Source: an uncultured Novosphingobium sp. (GTDB lineage Bacteria; Pseudomonadota; Alphaproteobacteria; Sphingomonadales; Sphingomonadaceae). Taken from it: 64,000 nt of DNA. The stretch covers positions 44,476 through 108,475 of the forward strand of contig CAMPHR010000007.1 in the NCBI GenBank assembly GCA_946886075.1. The letters run 5' to 3'. A model generated the notes under the pieces. The model was not told the origin of the DNA. It was given only the letters and a program-made list of their open reading frames with translations, and made no database searches. Shown here piece by piece: positions 34,035-43,453 of this stretch. A program made the translations under genes and the position numbers. Within the stretch, counting starts at the first letter, position 1. Every line of letters starts with the position of its first letter.

Positions 34035-34170
34035 TTAGTGATGCCGCGCTGCGGCGACCCTTGGCGGAGGCAGGACAGAATAGCCTCGAGGCGCTTGATG
34101 CGCGCAAGCTGAGGGGTCGCCAGACCGGAGCTATTCAGTGATTTTCGGAGCCGCCCTAGCAAGGCGAAAG

Positions 34171-34245
34171 TGGCTCCCCGAGTAGGATTCGAACCTACGG
34201 CCATTCGATTAACAGTCGAATGCTCTACCGCTGAGCTATCGGGGA
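34171..34245 (-). tRNA. tRNA-Asn (anticodon GTT)
   Basis: A 75-nt tRNA on the minus strand. The acceptor TCCCCGA pairs with TCGGGGA, then the discriminator G and an encoded CCA. D arm is AGCTC AGCGGTAGA GC; the anticodon stem-loop reads CATTCGACTGTTAATCGAATG with GTT in the loop; the T arm has GGTTCGAATCC. No integrase or duplicated 3' end lies nearby, so it is not an integration site here. Confidence 0.97.
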
Positions 34246-34324
34246 GCAGCCCGGCTCTCGCTGGGCAGGCCGCGCCTATAGCAGCGAGATTCTTCGGATG
34301 GCAAGGGCAGATTTGCGAATTTTT

Positions 34325-35101
34325 TCAGGCGATGAATTGTTCAGCCGCGATCCGGTCATCCAACGTATGCTCCGGATCGAAAAGCAGGGTCAGGGGCGTG
34401 CCGCGATCGATCTGCACCTCCACCTCCGCAACGTCGCGGACTTCCCGCTGATCTGCCACGGCGCTGACGGGACGCTTCACCGGATCGAGCACTGTGAAGC
34501 GGATCGCCGTGCTTTCCGGCAGGATGGCGCCACGCCAACGACGAGGGCGAAAAGGGCTGATCGGCGTCAAGGCGACCAGTCCCGATCCCAGCGGCAGGAT
34601 GGGACCATGGGCCGAAAGATTATAGGCCGTCGACCCGGCCGGCGTCGCCACTAGCACGCCGTCGCACACCAGTTCGGTAAGAGCCGTGCGCCCATTCACA
34701 TGGACTTCCAGCTTCGCCGTCTGGCGGGTCTCGCGCAGCAAGGACACTTCGTTAATGGCGGGGATCGAAAAACGCTCCCCATCAACCGTATCGACCGTCA
34801 TGCGCAGCGGGTTGACCTTGAACAACTTGGCCGCCTCGATCCGCTGATCCAGCCGTTCCAGCCGCCATTCGTTCATCAGGAACCCGACCGTGCCCAGGTT
34901 CATGCCGAACACGGGCATGATCCGGCGGCTTTCCAGCATGGAGTGCAGGGTTTGCAGCATGAACCCGTCCCCACCAAGCGCGATGATCATGTCGGCCTGC
35001 TCGACAGGCACGAAGTCATAGGCGGCACGCAGCCTTTCCTCTGCTGCCTTGGCGGATTGGGTAGGGGAGGCGAGCAGGGCGCGCCGGGGCTCTTCGGTCA
35101 T
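34325..35101 (-). CDS. nadK: NAD kinase
   Basis: 258 aa. The GGDGFML motif (about residue 43) and the region [26 protein letters not shown] bind ATP and NAD. It makes NADP from NAD. It overlaps the moaA stop by 4 nt, so the two genes are co-transcribed, although their pathways are unrelated. Confidence 0.95.
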   Translation of the reverse strand: MTEEPRRALLASPTQSAKAAEERLRAAYDFVPVEQADMIIALGGDGFMLQTLHSMLESRRIMPVFGMNLGTVGFLMNEWRLERLDQRIEAAKLFKVNPLRMTVDTVDGERFSIPAINEVSLLRETRQTAKLEVHVNGRTALTELVCDGVLVATPAGSTAYNLSAHGPILPLGSGLVALTPISPFRPRRWRGAILPESTAIRFTVLDPVKRPVSAVADQREVRDVAEVEVQIDRGTPLTLLFDPEHTLDDRIAAEQFIA

Positions 35102-36111
35102 CCGCCGGTGACGCTCATATGGCGGTGCACGGAGGTTGCAGGCGCGCCGCCGCCGATGCGGAAATCATGGGCAGCAGGCTTCAACCGTAAGGCGCGATCG
35201 ATCAGCGGCTGAACGGCATCGACGCCGCCTTCCCGAAATGCGGTCTTCAGGTCCACATGATCCTCATGCCCCAGGCACATGAATATCTTTCCCTCGCAGG
35301 TCATGCGCATGCGGTTGCAGTCCGCGCAGAAATTATTGGTAAGCGGGGTTATGAGGCCAAGCCTCACACCCATCCCTTCGATCGCATGATAGCGGGAAGG
35401 CCCGCCCGTGCGATGCGCGATCGGCCGTAGTGCATGGTGCCGCTTCAGCCGCTCCAGCACGTCCGTCAGCGGTAGATAATGATCGGTACGATCCTCGCCC
35501 GTCTCGCCCAGCGGCATCGTCTCGATCAACGTGAGGTCGAAGCCCTCGCGATCGCACCAACGCAGCATCGGCAGGATTTCGTCCTCGTTGATGCCCTTCA
35601 AAGCAACCATGTTGATCTTGATCGCAAGACCCGCTGCCTTCGCCGCTGCAAGGCCATCGAGCACCGGCCGAATGTCGCCATTGCGGGTGACATGCGCGAA
35701 ACGCCCCGGATCGCGACTATCCAGGCTGACATTGATCCGCCGCACGCCCGCGTCGAACAGCGCGTCTGCATGCTGGGCGAGCCGCGTCCCGTTGGTGGTC
35801 AGCGTAAGTTCGTCCAAACCTTCGCCCAGATGGCGTCCGACGCGCCGCACCAGATCGATGATGTCCCGCCTGACCAGCGGCTCACCACCCGTCAGCCTTA
35901 TCTTGCGCACGCCCCGCGCGATGAAGAGGTCGGCGAGCAGGGCGATCTCTTCCAGCGTCAGCACCTGATCTTTCGGCAGGAATGTCATACGCTCCGCCAT
36001 GCAATAGCGGCAACGCAGGTCGCATCGATCCGTAACCGAAATCCGCAAATAGCTGATCCGGCGGCCCAACGCATCGGTCAGCCCCGTGCGCCGAAGATCG
36101 GGCTTGTTCAT
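35098..36111 (-). CDS. moaA: GTP 3',8-cyclase MoaA
   Basis: 337 aa. The radical-SAM cluster motif [11 protein letters not shown] and the C-terminal second cluster cysteines ([20 protein letters not shown]) are present, and the protein ends in the functional Gly-Gly tail. It makes the first intermediate of molybdopterin. No other moa gene is adjacent. Confidence 0.96.
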   Translation of the reverse strand: MNKPDLRRTGLTDALGRRISYLRISVTDRCDLRCRYCMAERMTFLPKDQVLTLEEIALLADLFIARGVRKIRLTGGEPLVRRDIIDLVRRVGRHLGEGLDELTLTTNGTRLAQHADALFDAGVRRINVSLDSRDPGRFAHVTRNGDIRPVLDGLAAAKAAGLAIKINMVALKGINEDEILPMLRWCDREGFDLTLIETMPLGETGEDRTDHYLPLTDVLERLKRHHALRPIAHRTGGPSRYHAIEGMGVRLGLITPLTNNFCADCNRMRMTCEGKIFMCLGHEDHVDLKTAFREGGVDAVQPLIDRALRLKPAAHDFRIGGGAPATSVHRHMSVTGG

Positions 36112-36233
36112 GCTGAACTAGCTAAGCCATGGCAAAGTCCGGCGCAAGCACTGCCGGTTGCAGCCATGTGAACAGGTCGCTAACGCCTGTCTGCTACATG
36201 CCTCGTCAGGCGCTGTAGACTGGGAGTTTCGAT

Positions 36234-38246
36234 GTGAGCGGTGAGCCCGCACTGCATGGACAGCGCAGCGTCTTCATCCTGTCGCCGGGCGATCGGGATG
36301 GCCTGTCGCGCGCGGCGGGGCTGGCGGGCTGGCGTGCCATCGCGGCGCGGCGGCCGAAAGACGCGGCCCAGCGTTTCCTCCACAGCGATGCACAGATAGC
36401 CTTGGTCGATATGCGCGATGCCGAAGGCGACGACCTGATCGAGGCTTTGGCCCCCGCTGTTGAGGCAGGCGGCGGCGCGCTTGTCGCGCTGATCGATGCG
36501 GACGCGCTCGGGTCTGTCACGGCATTGTTGGAAGCGGGCGCAACTCATTTTCTCGCGGCGCCCTTCGCCCCTGATCAGATTCGCGCAACGCTCGCCTCGG
36601 CGCAGCGCCTGATCGATCGCCTGGGCGGTAGCGCAGCATCCAGCCAGCGCGCCCAGCGGATAAGGCGCGGCGACGCGCTGTTCTGGGAATTGGAACGAGG
36701 GGGGCGCTTTGTCCGCCTCAGCGACAATCTCGCTCGGCATCTGAACCTCGATCGCCAGACCATCAGCCCGGCGCGGTTCGCCCGCTGCCTGCCGCGTGCG
36801 GAGCGGCGCTCGGTGATCGCTGGTCTGCGCGGCATGATGCGATCGGGTAGACCAGAATCGTTCGCCCACGCTGCGCCCGGACGCCCCGGCGATCGTCTTG
36901 TCCACCATCTGCGCTTGATCGACGGCGTCGTGGCGGCGGATGTCGAGTGGCTCTCCGACACGCATGGGGATGACGCCACGGGCCGCGACGACCTTACCGG
37001 CCTTCGTTCCCGTCAGGCAGCTCTTGAATGGCTTGAGAAGCGCTCGGGCCTTGCCTCGACGATCCTCCTCCTGTCCATCAGCCAGTTCGATCGCATGAAC
37101 GCCGCCTATGGCCAGGTCGTGGGCGACGCCTTGCTTGGCCGAATCGCCAGACGGATCGAGCGGATGGCGGCTGACGCGGCGCCGGGCGCCATCGTGGCCC
37201 GCATCGCCGGAACGGAGTTCCTCGTGGGCCTCACTGGCGCCGCAGCCGCAAGCGATCGCGCCACCTTCCTGGCCCGCCAGCTTATCGGCGCGATCGGCCG
37301 CCCGTTTAGCGCTGGCGATCACCTCATCCGCCTCACGGCCCGCTGCGGCATCGCGCAATCCCGCACGGATGACGACGCGACCCGCCTACTCCGCCGCGCG
37401 GGCACGGCGCTCGCCGATGCGCGGGCAGGGGGCGGGGAGGGCATTCGCATCTTCTCGGCCGAAAAGCGCAGCCGTCAGGTCGATGCCGACCAACTCGAAA
37501 CCGACCTGCGCCTAGCCCTGGATAGGGGAGAAATCGGCATCGTCTTCCAGCCGCAATATCCGATCGGCGGCGATCATATGACGGGCGTCGAGGCACTCGC
37601 CCGGTGGAACCATCCGGAATATGGTTCCCTCGGCGCGGGCATGTTGTTCGCCACCGCCGAACGCTCGGACTATATGCTGCCGCTGTCCGCGCACATCCAG
37701 GCGGAGGCCCTGCGCCAGGCGGCGGCCTGGCCGGCGTCCCTGTCGCATCTGCGCCTGTCGATCAACGTGACGGCCGCCGACATCGCCCAGCCCGGCTTCA
37801 TGCCGCAATTCCTCGGCCTCGTTGACGGCAGTGGCTTCCCGCGTTCGCGGCTGACGGTCGAGATCACCGAAAGCGGCCTGATCGAGAATGTCGCTGCCGC
37901 CTCGGCCCTTCTGACCGCCCTGCGCGCTGAAGGGTTGGCGGTGGCCGTCGATGATTTCGGCACCGGCTATTCAAGCCTCGCTTATTTAAAGAGCCTGCCG
38001 CTCGACTATCTCAAGATCGACAGCGGACTGGCGCAGGACATCGCTGGGACCGCACGTGACCGGATCGTGGTCCGGGGCGTCATCCATATGGCGAAGTCGC
38101 TCGGCCTTGCCGTCATTGCCGAAGGGGTGGAGACGCAGCAGCAACTCGACCTGCTCGCACGCGAAGGCTGCGACTTCTACCAGGGTTTCCTGCGCTCGGC
38201 GGGCGTCTCATCCGCTGAACTGGTCGCCATGGCCCTGAAGGGCTGA
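36234..38246 (+). CDS. EAL-domain c-di-GMP phosphodiesterase with degenerate receiver and GGDEF
   Basis: 670 aa, GTG start (TGGGAG 7 nt upstream). An N-terminal receiver-like fold (residues about 10-125) keeps an Asp (VDMRD) but lacks the conserved Lys (AAPF). A PAS-like stretch follows (about 140-240). The GGDEF-like domain (about 245-395) has AGTEF where GGDEF should be, so cyclase activity is unlikely. The C-terminal EAL domain (about 405-660) keeps VEALARW, EITESG, DDFGTGYSSLAYLKSLPLDYLKID and AEGVET, so phosphodiesterase activity is likely. No membrane segment is seen. Confidence 0.85.
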   Translation: MSGEPALHGQRSVFILSPGDRDGLSRAAGLAGWRAIAARRPKDAAQRFLHSDAQIALVDMRDAEGDDLIEALAPAVEAGGGALVALIDADALGSVTALLEAGATHFLAAPFAPDQIRATLASAQRLIDRLGGSAASSQRAQRIRRGDALFWELERGGRFVRLSDNLARHLNLDRQTISPARFARCLPRAERRSVIAGLRGMMRSGRPESFAHAAPGRPGDRLVHHLRLIDGVVAADVEWLSDTHGDDATGRDDLTGLRSRQAALEWLEKRSGLASTILLLSISQFDRMNAAYGQVVGDALLGRIARRIERMAADAAPGAIVARIAGTEFLVGLTGAAAASDRATFLARQLIGAIGRPFSAGDHLIRLTARCGIAQSRTDDDATRLLRRAGTALADARAGGGEGIRIFSAEKRSRQVDADQLETDLRLALDRGEIGIVFQPQYPIGGDHMTGVEALARWNHPEYGSLGAGMLFATAERSDYMLPLSAHIQAEALRQAAAWPASLSHLRLSINVTAADIAQPGFMPQFLGLVDGSGFPRSRLTVEITESGLIENVAAASALLTALRAEGLAVAVDDFGTGYSSLAYLKSLPLDYLKIDSGLAQDIAGTARDRIVVRGVIHMAKSLGLAVIAEGVETQQQLDLLAREGCDFYQGFLRSAGVSSAELVAMALKG

Positions 38247-38251
38247 ACGGC

Positions 38252-38962
38252 CTAAAAGCTGATCCCCGCCCGGCCGACGACGGTCGCGCCCGAATGGCGT
38301 GCATCATTGATACTGCTGTTGGCGTAGCGCAGGCCTGCAAACCATCGGGGCTGCAAATACTCTATGCTCATCCCATGATCCCAATAGCTACCACCGGGCC
38401 GCAGGCGCGCTGCATTGTCCGTGTCCCGCACTTCGCCGCTCGAACGCCCGACATGAGCGGACACGGTAAGCGGCGTCCCAGGGATGCCCGTGGCCGCTGA
38501 AGCCGACAGGTAAAGATTGTCGCCCCCGATCGCTCCTTGCTTTGGAGCGTAACTGGCATTGAGATCGATGTTGGCGGGGCCGATCAGGAACGCGGCACCC
38601 GCGCCCACCTCGCCATATCCCTGGCCGGACGAGCCAGGGAACAGATGATAGACGCCTCTGGCCGACAGCTGCCATGCGCCGATCTGCCGCGCATAGGATG
38701 TGCCGAGATCCACGACCGCGTCGGCACCGCCATGCCGTGTGCTGCTCCACAAGGAGGTTGCGGCTGCATCGAAACTCAGCTCGCTGGTCGCCTGCACGGC
38801 AATGGAACTCCTGACGACCGGCTCTCCATCGCTCCAACTCAGGCCGCGCCGACGTTCATCGCTCGCAATCTCGACAGTCGCCGAAATCGGGTCCGCATAT
38901 TGCGCGAGTGCAGGGGAGACGTAGGAGGCCAGCGAAAGTCCGGCCGCCAACGCCCGCCGCAT
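38252..38962 (-). CDS. TorF-family putative outer-membrane porin
   Basis: 236 aa from ATG 38962; the frame is open to 38995. A signal peptide (MRRALAAGLSLASYVSPALA) is followed by alternating beta strands, and the last residue is Phe, as in outer-membrane barrels. The motif ISATVEIASDERRRGLSWSDGEPVVRSSI recalls the TorF / TIGR02001 family (usually 'TSDYRFRGIS'). No function is established for the family. It starts 1 nt after the stop of the 134-aa gene upstream. Confidence 0.65.
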   Translation of the reverse strand: MRRALAAGLSLASYVSPALAQYADPISATVEIASDERRRGLSWSDGEPVVRSSIAVQATSELSFDAAATSLWSSTRHGGADAVVDLGTSYARQIGAWQLSARGVYHLFPGSSGQGYGEVGAGAAFLIGPANIDLNASYAPKQGAIGGDNLYLSASAATGIPGTPLTVSAHVGRSSGEVRDTDNAARLRPGGSYWDHGMSIEYLQPRWFAGLRYANSSINDARHSGATVVGRAGISF

Positions 38963-38963
38963 G

Positions 38964-39368
38964 TCAATTCGAAGCAAGATTACGCACAGCATCAAGTTCC
39001 GCTACTAGCGGCGCACGGTCCTGTTCTGCAACCGTCACCAGATGTTCGCGGATTGCGGCTTCATGCCGGGCCAGGTTGCGCTCGCCGGACTGGCGACCGG
39101 GCGTGCATGCGCCATGTTCGCTTCCCGAAATGCGCTTGTCGGTAGAAACCGTGCGCGCCAGTGCCGGGCCGTGATCAAGCGCGCGATCAACGATGACTGT
39201 CGCGGTCCATTGACACCGCTGCATATCAATACGGTTGGGCGTCTTTGCACCCACGGTCTTCGTCGAAATATCGACGCGGGCGGAGTAGGTGGCCTTCACC
39301 GGCGTCCCGCCATGGTCGATCTGTACGCTGTGCGTGGCGGCTGCCATCGCTACGAGGGTCGAAATCAT
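38964..39368 (-). CDS. Hypothetical protein, 134 aa, possibly exported
   Basis: The start at 39368 follows AGGAGA about 8 nt upstream, giving MISTLVAMAAATHSVQIDHGG. The hydrophobic N-terminus is short, so export is possible rather than clear. Two cysteines lie in MQRCQW and GACTPG. I recognise no family. It is directly upstream of the TorF-like gene on the same strand. Confidence 0.6.
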   Translation of the reverse strand: MISTLVAMAAATHSVQIDHGGTPVKATYSARVDISTKTVGAKTPNRIDMQRCQWTATVIVDRALDHGPALARTVSTDKRISGSEHGACTPGRQSGERNLARHEAAIREHLVTVAEQDRAPLVAELDAVRNLASN

Positions 39369-39503
39369 GTCAATCTCCTGCTTGACGCGAGGCTTTGCTG
39401 CCCAGTCATCCAAGCGGGATTTAGTTCGCTGATGTTGCTGATACTTTGCTGATGCACGACAAAGGGGTGCTGGCGAGCACTATCGCAGCGCCGCTGTCTG
39501 CCT

Positions 39504-42500
39504 TTACGCAGCCGCCTTCGCCAGCCCCTTCGACAGTTGCAGCGCGCCGTTCAGCCGGGCCGCCGGGTCGGCCCAGGCGCGGTTCACCACGACCTTGCTG
39601 TCCGGCCGCAACCGCGCCACGCCATTCAGGCGCTGGATGTAAGCGACCAACCCCTCGGGCTTGGGGAAGCGATCTTCGAAAAAGCTGACCAGTGCGCCCT
39701 TTGGCCCAACATCGATCTTGGAGATGTTGGCCGCCACGCAATTCTGCTTGATCTCGATGATCTTGAACAGGTTTTGCGTCGGCGCAGGCAGCTTGCCGAA
39801 GCGGTCGATCAACTCGGCCGCAAAAGCCTCCAACCCCTGCCGGTCTTCCACTTCGTTTAGGCGGCGATACAATCCCATCCGCAAATCGAGATCGGGCACA
39901 TAATCCTCAGGGATCAGGATGGGCGCATCGACGCTGATCTGCGGCGAGAAGCTTTCCCGCTTCTCGATGCCTGCCCCGCCAGCCTTGGCCTCAAGGATCG
40001 CGTCCTCCAGCATCGACTGGTAGAGTTCGAAGCCGACCTCCTTGATATGGCCCGACTGCTCGTCGCCCACCAAATTGCCCGCACCGCGGATGTCCAAGTC
40101 ATGGCTCGCCAGTTGGAACCCCGCGCCCAGCGTATCTAGGTCGGACAGCACCTTCAGCCGCTTCTCCGCCGTCTCCGTTATCACGCGATTGGCAGGCGTG
40201 GTGAAATAGGCATAGGCCCGCGTCTTCGATCGTCCCACACGCCCGCGCAACTGGTAAAGCTGCGCCAGCCCGAACCGATCCGCGCGGTGGATGATCAGCG
40301 TGTTGGCGGAAGGAATGTCCAGGCCGCTCTCCACGATCGTCGTGGATAGCAGCACATCATAGCGCTTGTCGTAGAAAGCCGACATGCGCTCCTCGACCTC
40401 CGTGGCGCTCATTTGCCCATGCGCGACCACAGGCCGAACCTCCGGCACCTCGGTCCGCAGGAACTCCTCCACCTCGATCAGATCGGAAATGCGTGGCACG
40501 ACGAAGAAGCTTTGCCCGCCACGATAATGTTCGCGCAGCAACGCCTCGCGGATCACCACCCCGTCCCAGGGCATGATATAGGTGCGCACTGCCAGCCGAT
40601 CGACCGGCGGCGTCTGGATCACGGACAGTTCACGCAAGCCTGACATCGCCATCTGCAATGTCCGGGGAATCGGCGTCGCCGTCAGCGTCAGCACATGCAC
40701 ATCGGTCTTGAGGCTCTTCAGCCGTTCCTTGTGCGTCACGCCGAACCGCTGTTCCTCGTCCACGATGACAAGACCCAGCCGCTTGAACTCCAGGCCCTTC
40801 GCCAACAGCGCGTGGGTGCCCACAACAATATCGACCGTCCCATCGGCCAAGCCAGCCTTGACGGCCTTCGCCTCCTTGTCCGGCACCAGCCGCGAGAGCC
40901 GCCCGATATTCACCGGGAAGCCCCGGAACCGCTCCTCGAAATTCATATGATGCTGGCGAGCGAGCAGGGTGGTTGGGCAGATCACCACCACCTGCATCCC
41001 CGCCATCGCCGCCACGAAAGCGGCCCGCAATGCCACCTCGGTCTTGCCGAAACCCACATCGCCGCACACCAGCCGATCCATCGGCCGCCCCGCGCCCAGA
41101 TCCTCGACCACATCCATGATGGCGCGATCCTGATCCTCCGTTTCCTGATAAGGGAAGCGATCCACGAACGCCGGATAGCCCGCGCTGTCCGGCTCGGCCA
41201 CCGTCGCGGCGCGCAACGCCCTTTCCGCCGCCGTCTTGAGCAACTCACCCGCAATCTCGCGGATGCGCTCCTTCATGCGCGCCTTGCGCCGCTGCCACGC
41301 CTCGCCGCCCAGCTTGTCGAGGCTCACCCCCTCGCTGTCGGAACCGTAGCGGGAGAGAACCTCCAGATTCTCCACCGGCACATAGAGCTTGTCGCCGCCC
41401 GCATATTCCAGCGCCACGCAGTCATGCGCCGCCTTGGCGACCGGAATCTGGGTCAGCCCCTCATAGCGCCCAATCCCATGGTCCATATGCACCACCAGAT
41501 CGCCCGGGGAGAGCGTCGCCAGTTCCTGCAAGAAGGCGTCGGCATTCTTCTTCCGCTTGGCCCGCCGCACCAGCCGGTCGCCCAGCATGTCCTGCTCGGT
41601 CAGCACTGCGACGTCGGGCGCGGTGAAGCCATGGTCGAGCGGCAACACGGTCAGCACCGTACTGCCATTCGCAGCGATCCCCAGCGCCTCTTGCCAGCTG
41701 TCCGCCGCCGCGACCCGCTTCAGCCCGTGATCGACCAGCAGCCCCGAAAGCCGCTCCCGCGCGCCTCCGGAGTAGCTGGCAATGACGACCTTCTTCTTCG
41801 CCCGCTGCAACGAAGCGATATGCTTGCCGACAGCCTCATAGACATTGGCATTCTGCGCCCGCTCCGGCGCGAAATCGCGAGGCCCATCCACTTCGAAGTC
41901 GAGGACGGTCGCGCTTTCCGGCTCATGAAAGGGTGTAGTCGCGTGCATCGGCCAGTCGCGCACGACGCCGTTCCACTCCTCCGCGTCGAGGTACAGCGCC
42001 TTGGGCTCCAAAGGCCGATAGGCCCCCGGATCGGAAGACTTCGCCTGCACGCGATTGGCATGATAGTCCCGGATCGCCTCGAACCGCGCCTCCGCCGCGC
42101 CCGCCACGCCATGATCCAGAACGATCAGCGTGTCGTCGCCCAGATGCTCGGTCATCGGCACCAGCCGCTCTTCGAACAGCGGCAGCCAATGTTCCATCCC
42201 AGCGAGCCGCCGTCCGTCGCTCACCGCCTGGTAGAGCGGATCGCCCGTCGCCGTCGCCCCGAACGTCTCGCGGTAACGCCCGCGAAAGCGCTTGATCGTT
42301 TCCTCGTCCAGCAATGCCTCGGAGGCAGGCAGCAGAGTAAAGCCCTCAACACTCCCGCTGGTCCGCTGGTCGGCGGGATCGAAGCGCCGCACGGTCTCGA
42401 TCTCGTCCCCGAAGAAATCGAGCCGCAGCGGTTGTTCCTCACCACCGGGGAACAGATCGACAATGCCCCCACGAATGGCGAACTCGCCCCGGTCGTGCAC

Positions 42501-42965
42501 GGTATCGGTCCGCACATAGCCATTGGCCTGCAACATCTCCGCCAGTCGCGAAATCGCGATCCGCTCCTTCGGCGCGAGCTTCGCTACCAACTGCCGCACG
42601 CGGAAGGGGGTGAGGGTCCGCTGCGTCAGCGCATTCAGCGTTGTCAGGACAAGCTGCGGCCCCTTGGGCTTCCCCTGCAACGCATACAGCCCCGCCAGTC
42701 GCGCCGAAGCCGTGCGCAGCGAAGGACTGGCCCGATCATAGGGCAGGCAGTCCCAGGCAGGAATCTCGACAATCTCAATCTCCGGCGCGAAATAATGCGC
42801 CGTATCCGCCACCGCCCGCATCAACTGCTCGTCTGGCGCGACGAACAATGCCCGCGAAGGCGCAGCCCGGGCAATGTCCGCGAGCAGCCAGGGCTGGAAC
42901 CCTGCCGGAACCCCGGAAAGGGTGACGGGGGAGGTGGCTTTGAGGATCTTCAGAAGGTCGGTCAT
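39504..42965 (-). CDS. mfd: Transcription-repair coupling factor
   Basis: 1153 aa, normal length. In order: UvrB-like N-terminal domain ([21 protein letters not shown]), RNA polymerase-interacting domain ([23 protein letters not shown]), RecG-like translocase motor with Walker [16 protein letters not shown] and Walker [12 protein letters not shown], motif [15 protein letters not shown], and a C-terminal TRCF domain. It frees stalled RNA polymerase and recruits UvrA. It converges on no gene: the palindrome-rich gap at 42966-43098 separates it from sdhE upstream. Confidence 0.97.
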   Translation of the reverse strand: MTDLLKILKATSPVTLSGVPAGFQPWLLADIARAAPSRALFVAPDEQLMRAVADTAHYFAPEIEIVEIPAWDCLPYDRASPSLRTASARLAGLYALQGKPKGPQLVLTTLNALTQRTLTPFRVRQLVAKLAPKERIAISRLAEMLQANGYVRTDTVHDRGEFAIRGGIVDLFPGGEEQPLRLDFFGDEIETVRRFDPADQRTSGSVEGFTLLPASEALLDEETIKRFRGRYRETFGATATGDPLYQAVSDGRRLAGMEHWLPLFEERLVPMTEHLGDDTLIVLDHGVAGAAEARFEAIRDYHANRVQAKSSDPGAYRPLEPKALYLDAEEWNGVVRDWPMHATTPFHEPESATVLDFEVDGPRDFAPERAQNANVYEAVGKHIASLQRAKKKVVIASYSGGARERLSGLLVDHGLKRVAAADSWQEALGIAANGSTVLTVLPLDHGFTAPDVAVLTEQDMLGDRLVRRAKRKKNADAFLQELATLSPGDLVVHMDHGIGRYEGLTQIPVAKAAHDCVALEYAGGDKLYVPVENLEVLSRYGSDSEGVSLDKLGGEAWQRRKARMKERIREIAGELLKTAAERALRAATVAEPDSAGYPAFVDRFPYQETEDQDRAIMDVVEDLGAGRPMDRLVCGDVGFGKTEVALRAAFVAAMAGMQVVVICPTTLLARQHHMNFEERFRGFPVNIGRLSRLVPDKEAKAVKAGLADGTVDIVVGTHALLAKGLEFKRLGLVIVDEEQRFGVTHKERLKSLKTDVHVLTLTATPIPRTLQMAMSGLRELSVIQTPPVDRLAVRTYIMPWDGVVIREALLREHYRGGQSFFVVPRISDLIEVEEFLRTEVPEVRPVVAHGQMSATEVEERMSAFYDKRYDVLLSTTIVESGLDIPSANTLIIHRADRFGLAQLYQLRGRVGRSKTRAYAYFTTPANRVITETAEKRLKVLSDLDTLGAGFQLASHDLDIRGAGNLVGDEQSGHIKEVGFELYQSMLEDAILEAKAGGAGIEKRESFSPQISVDAPILIPEDYVPDLDLRMGLYRRLNEVEDRQGLEAFAAELIDRFGKLPAPTQNLFKIIEIKQNCVAANISKIDVGPKGALVSFFEDRFPKPEGLVAYIQRLNGVARLRPDSKVVVNRAWADPAARLNGALQLSKGLAKAAA

Positions 42966-42977
42966 CTAATTCTCAGT

Positions 42978-43092
42978 TCCCCTTCCGCAAGCGGGAGGGG
43001 TTAGGGGTAGGCAATCCAACAGAGGTGGTGCAGGCCCACCCCCGGCCCTCGAAGAGAGTCACGTGCCTCTCTTCGACGCTTGCGGAAGGGGA
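42978..43092. repeat. Nested palindromic element between mfd and sdhE
   Basis: An outer pair of perfect 16-bp arms, TCCCCTTCCGCAAGCG (42978-42993) with CGCTTGCGGAAGGGGA (43077-43092), encloses an inner 10-bp pair, TCGAAGAGAG (43049-43058) with CTCTCTTCGA (43067-43076). It fills nearly the whole gap. It looks like an intergenic repeat or a two-stage hairpin rather than a simple terminator. Confidence 0.7.
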
Positions 43093-43098
43093 GGGCAC

Positions 43099-43368
43099 TT
43101 ACTTCCGCCCAATCTCCACAAAATCCATCTTCACGAACTTGTCCCACATCGGCCCGCGCCACTCATCCGGCAGCGGCAGCGTCCCCAAGGCCCAAGCCAT
43201 GATGTCGGCATCCTGTTCCTCGATAAAGCGCTCGAACCAGTCGATGTCGTCCACGCCCCACTCGCCATGGTAGCGATCGAAGAAGCCGCCCACCGCCAAG
43301 TCCGCTTCCTTGATGCCACGATGCCAGGCGCGAAATTGCAGGCGGCGGATGCGGGGATCTTCGTTCAC
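43099..43368 (-). CDS. sdhE: FAD assembly factor SdhE (succinate dehydrogenase assembly factor 2)
   Basis: 89 aa. The RGxxE motif, needed to attach FAD to SdhA, is in AWHRGIKEADL. GGFFDRYHGEWGVDDIDWFERFIEEQD continues the family pattern. GTG at 43368 is chosen because AAGGAA lies 6 nt upstream and the product starts MNEDPRIRRLQFRAW; the frame is open farther. It is divergent from recG. Confidence 0.9.
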   Translation of the reverse strand: MNEDPRIRRLQFRAWHRGIKEADLAVGGFFDRYHGEWGVDDIDWFERFIEEQDADIMAWALGTLPLPDEWRGPMWDKFVKMDFVEIGRK

Positions 43369-43453
43369 AATTTGTTCCTTGCGCGGACATGCCAAAATTG
43401 CCGATCGGATGTTTGCGCATCGTCCCGGCTGGGCTAGACACCGCCAGATAGAC

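Noticed and set aside
34171..34245. tRNA-Asn as a possible integration site
   Set aside because: No integrase gene, no duplicated tRNA end and no composition shift on either side.
36194..36218. Hairpin CTACA-GCCT/AGGC-TGTAG just before the EAL gene
   Set aside because: Short, interrupted stem without T run or known riboswitch features.
40695..43004. 769-aa open frame on the plus strand opposite mfd
   Set aside because: Antisense shadow of mfd. Product is His/Arg/Gln-rich with no known domain, as expected when a high-GC gene is read backwards.
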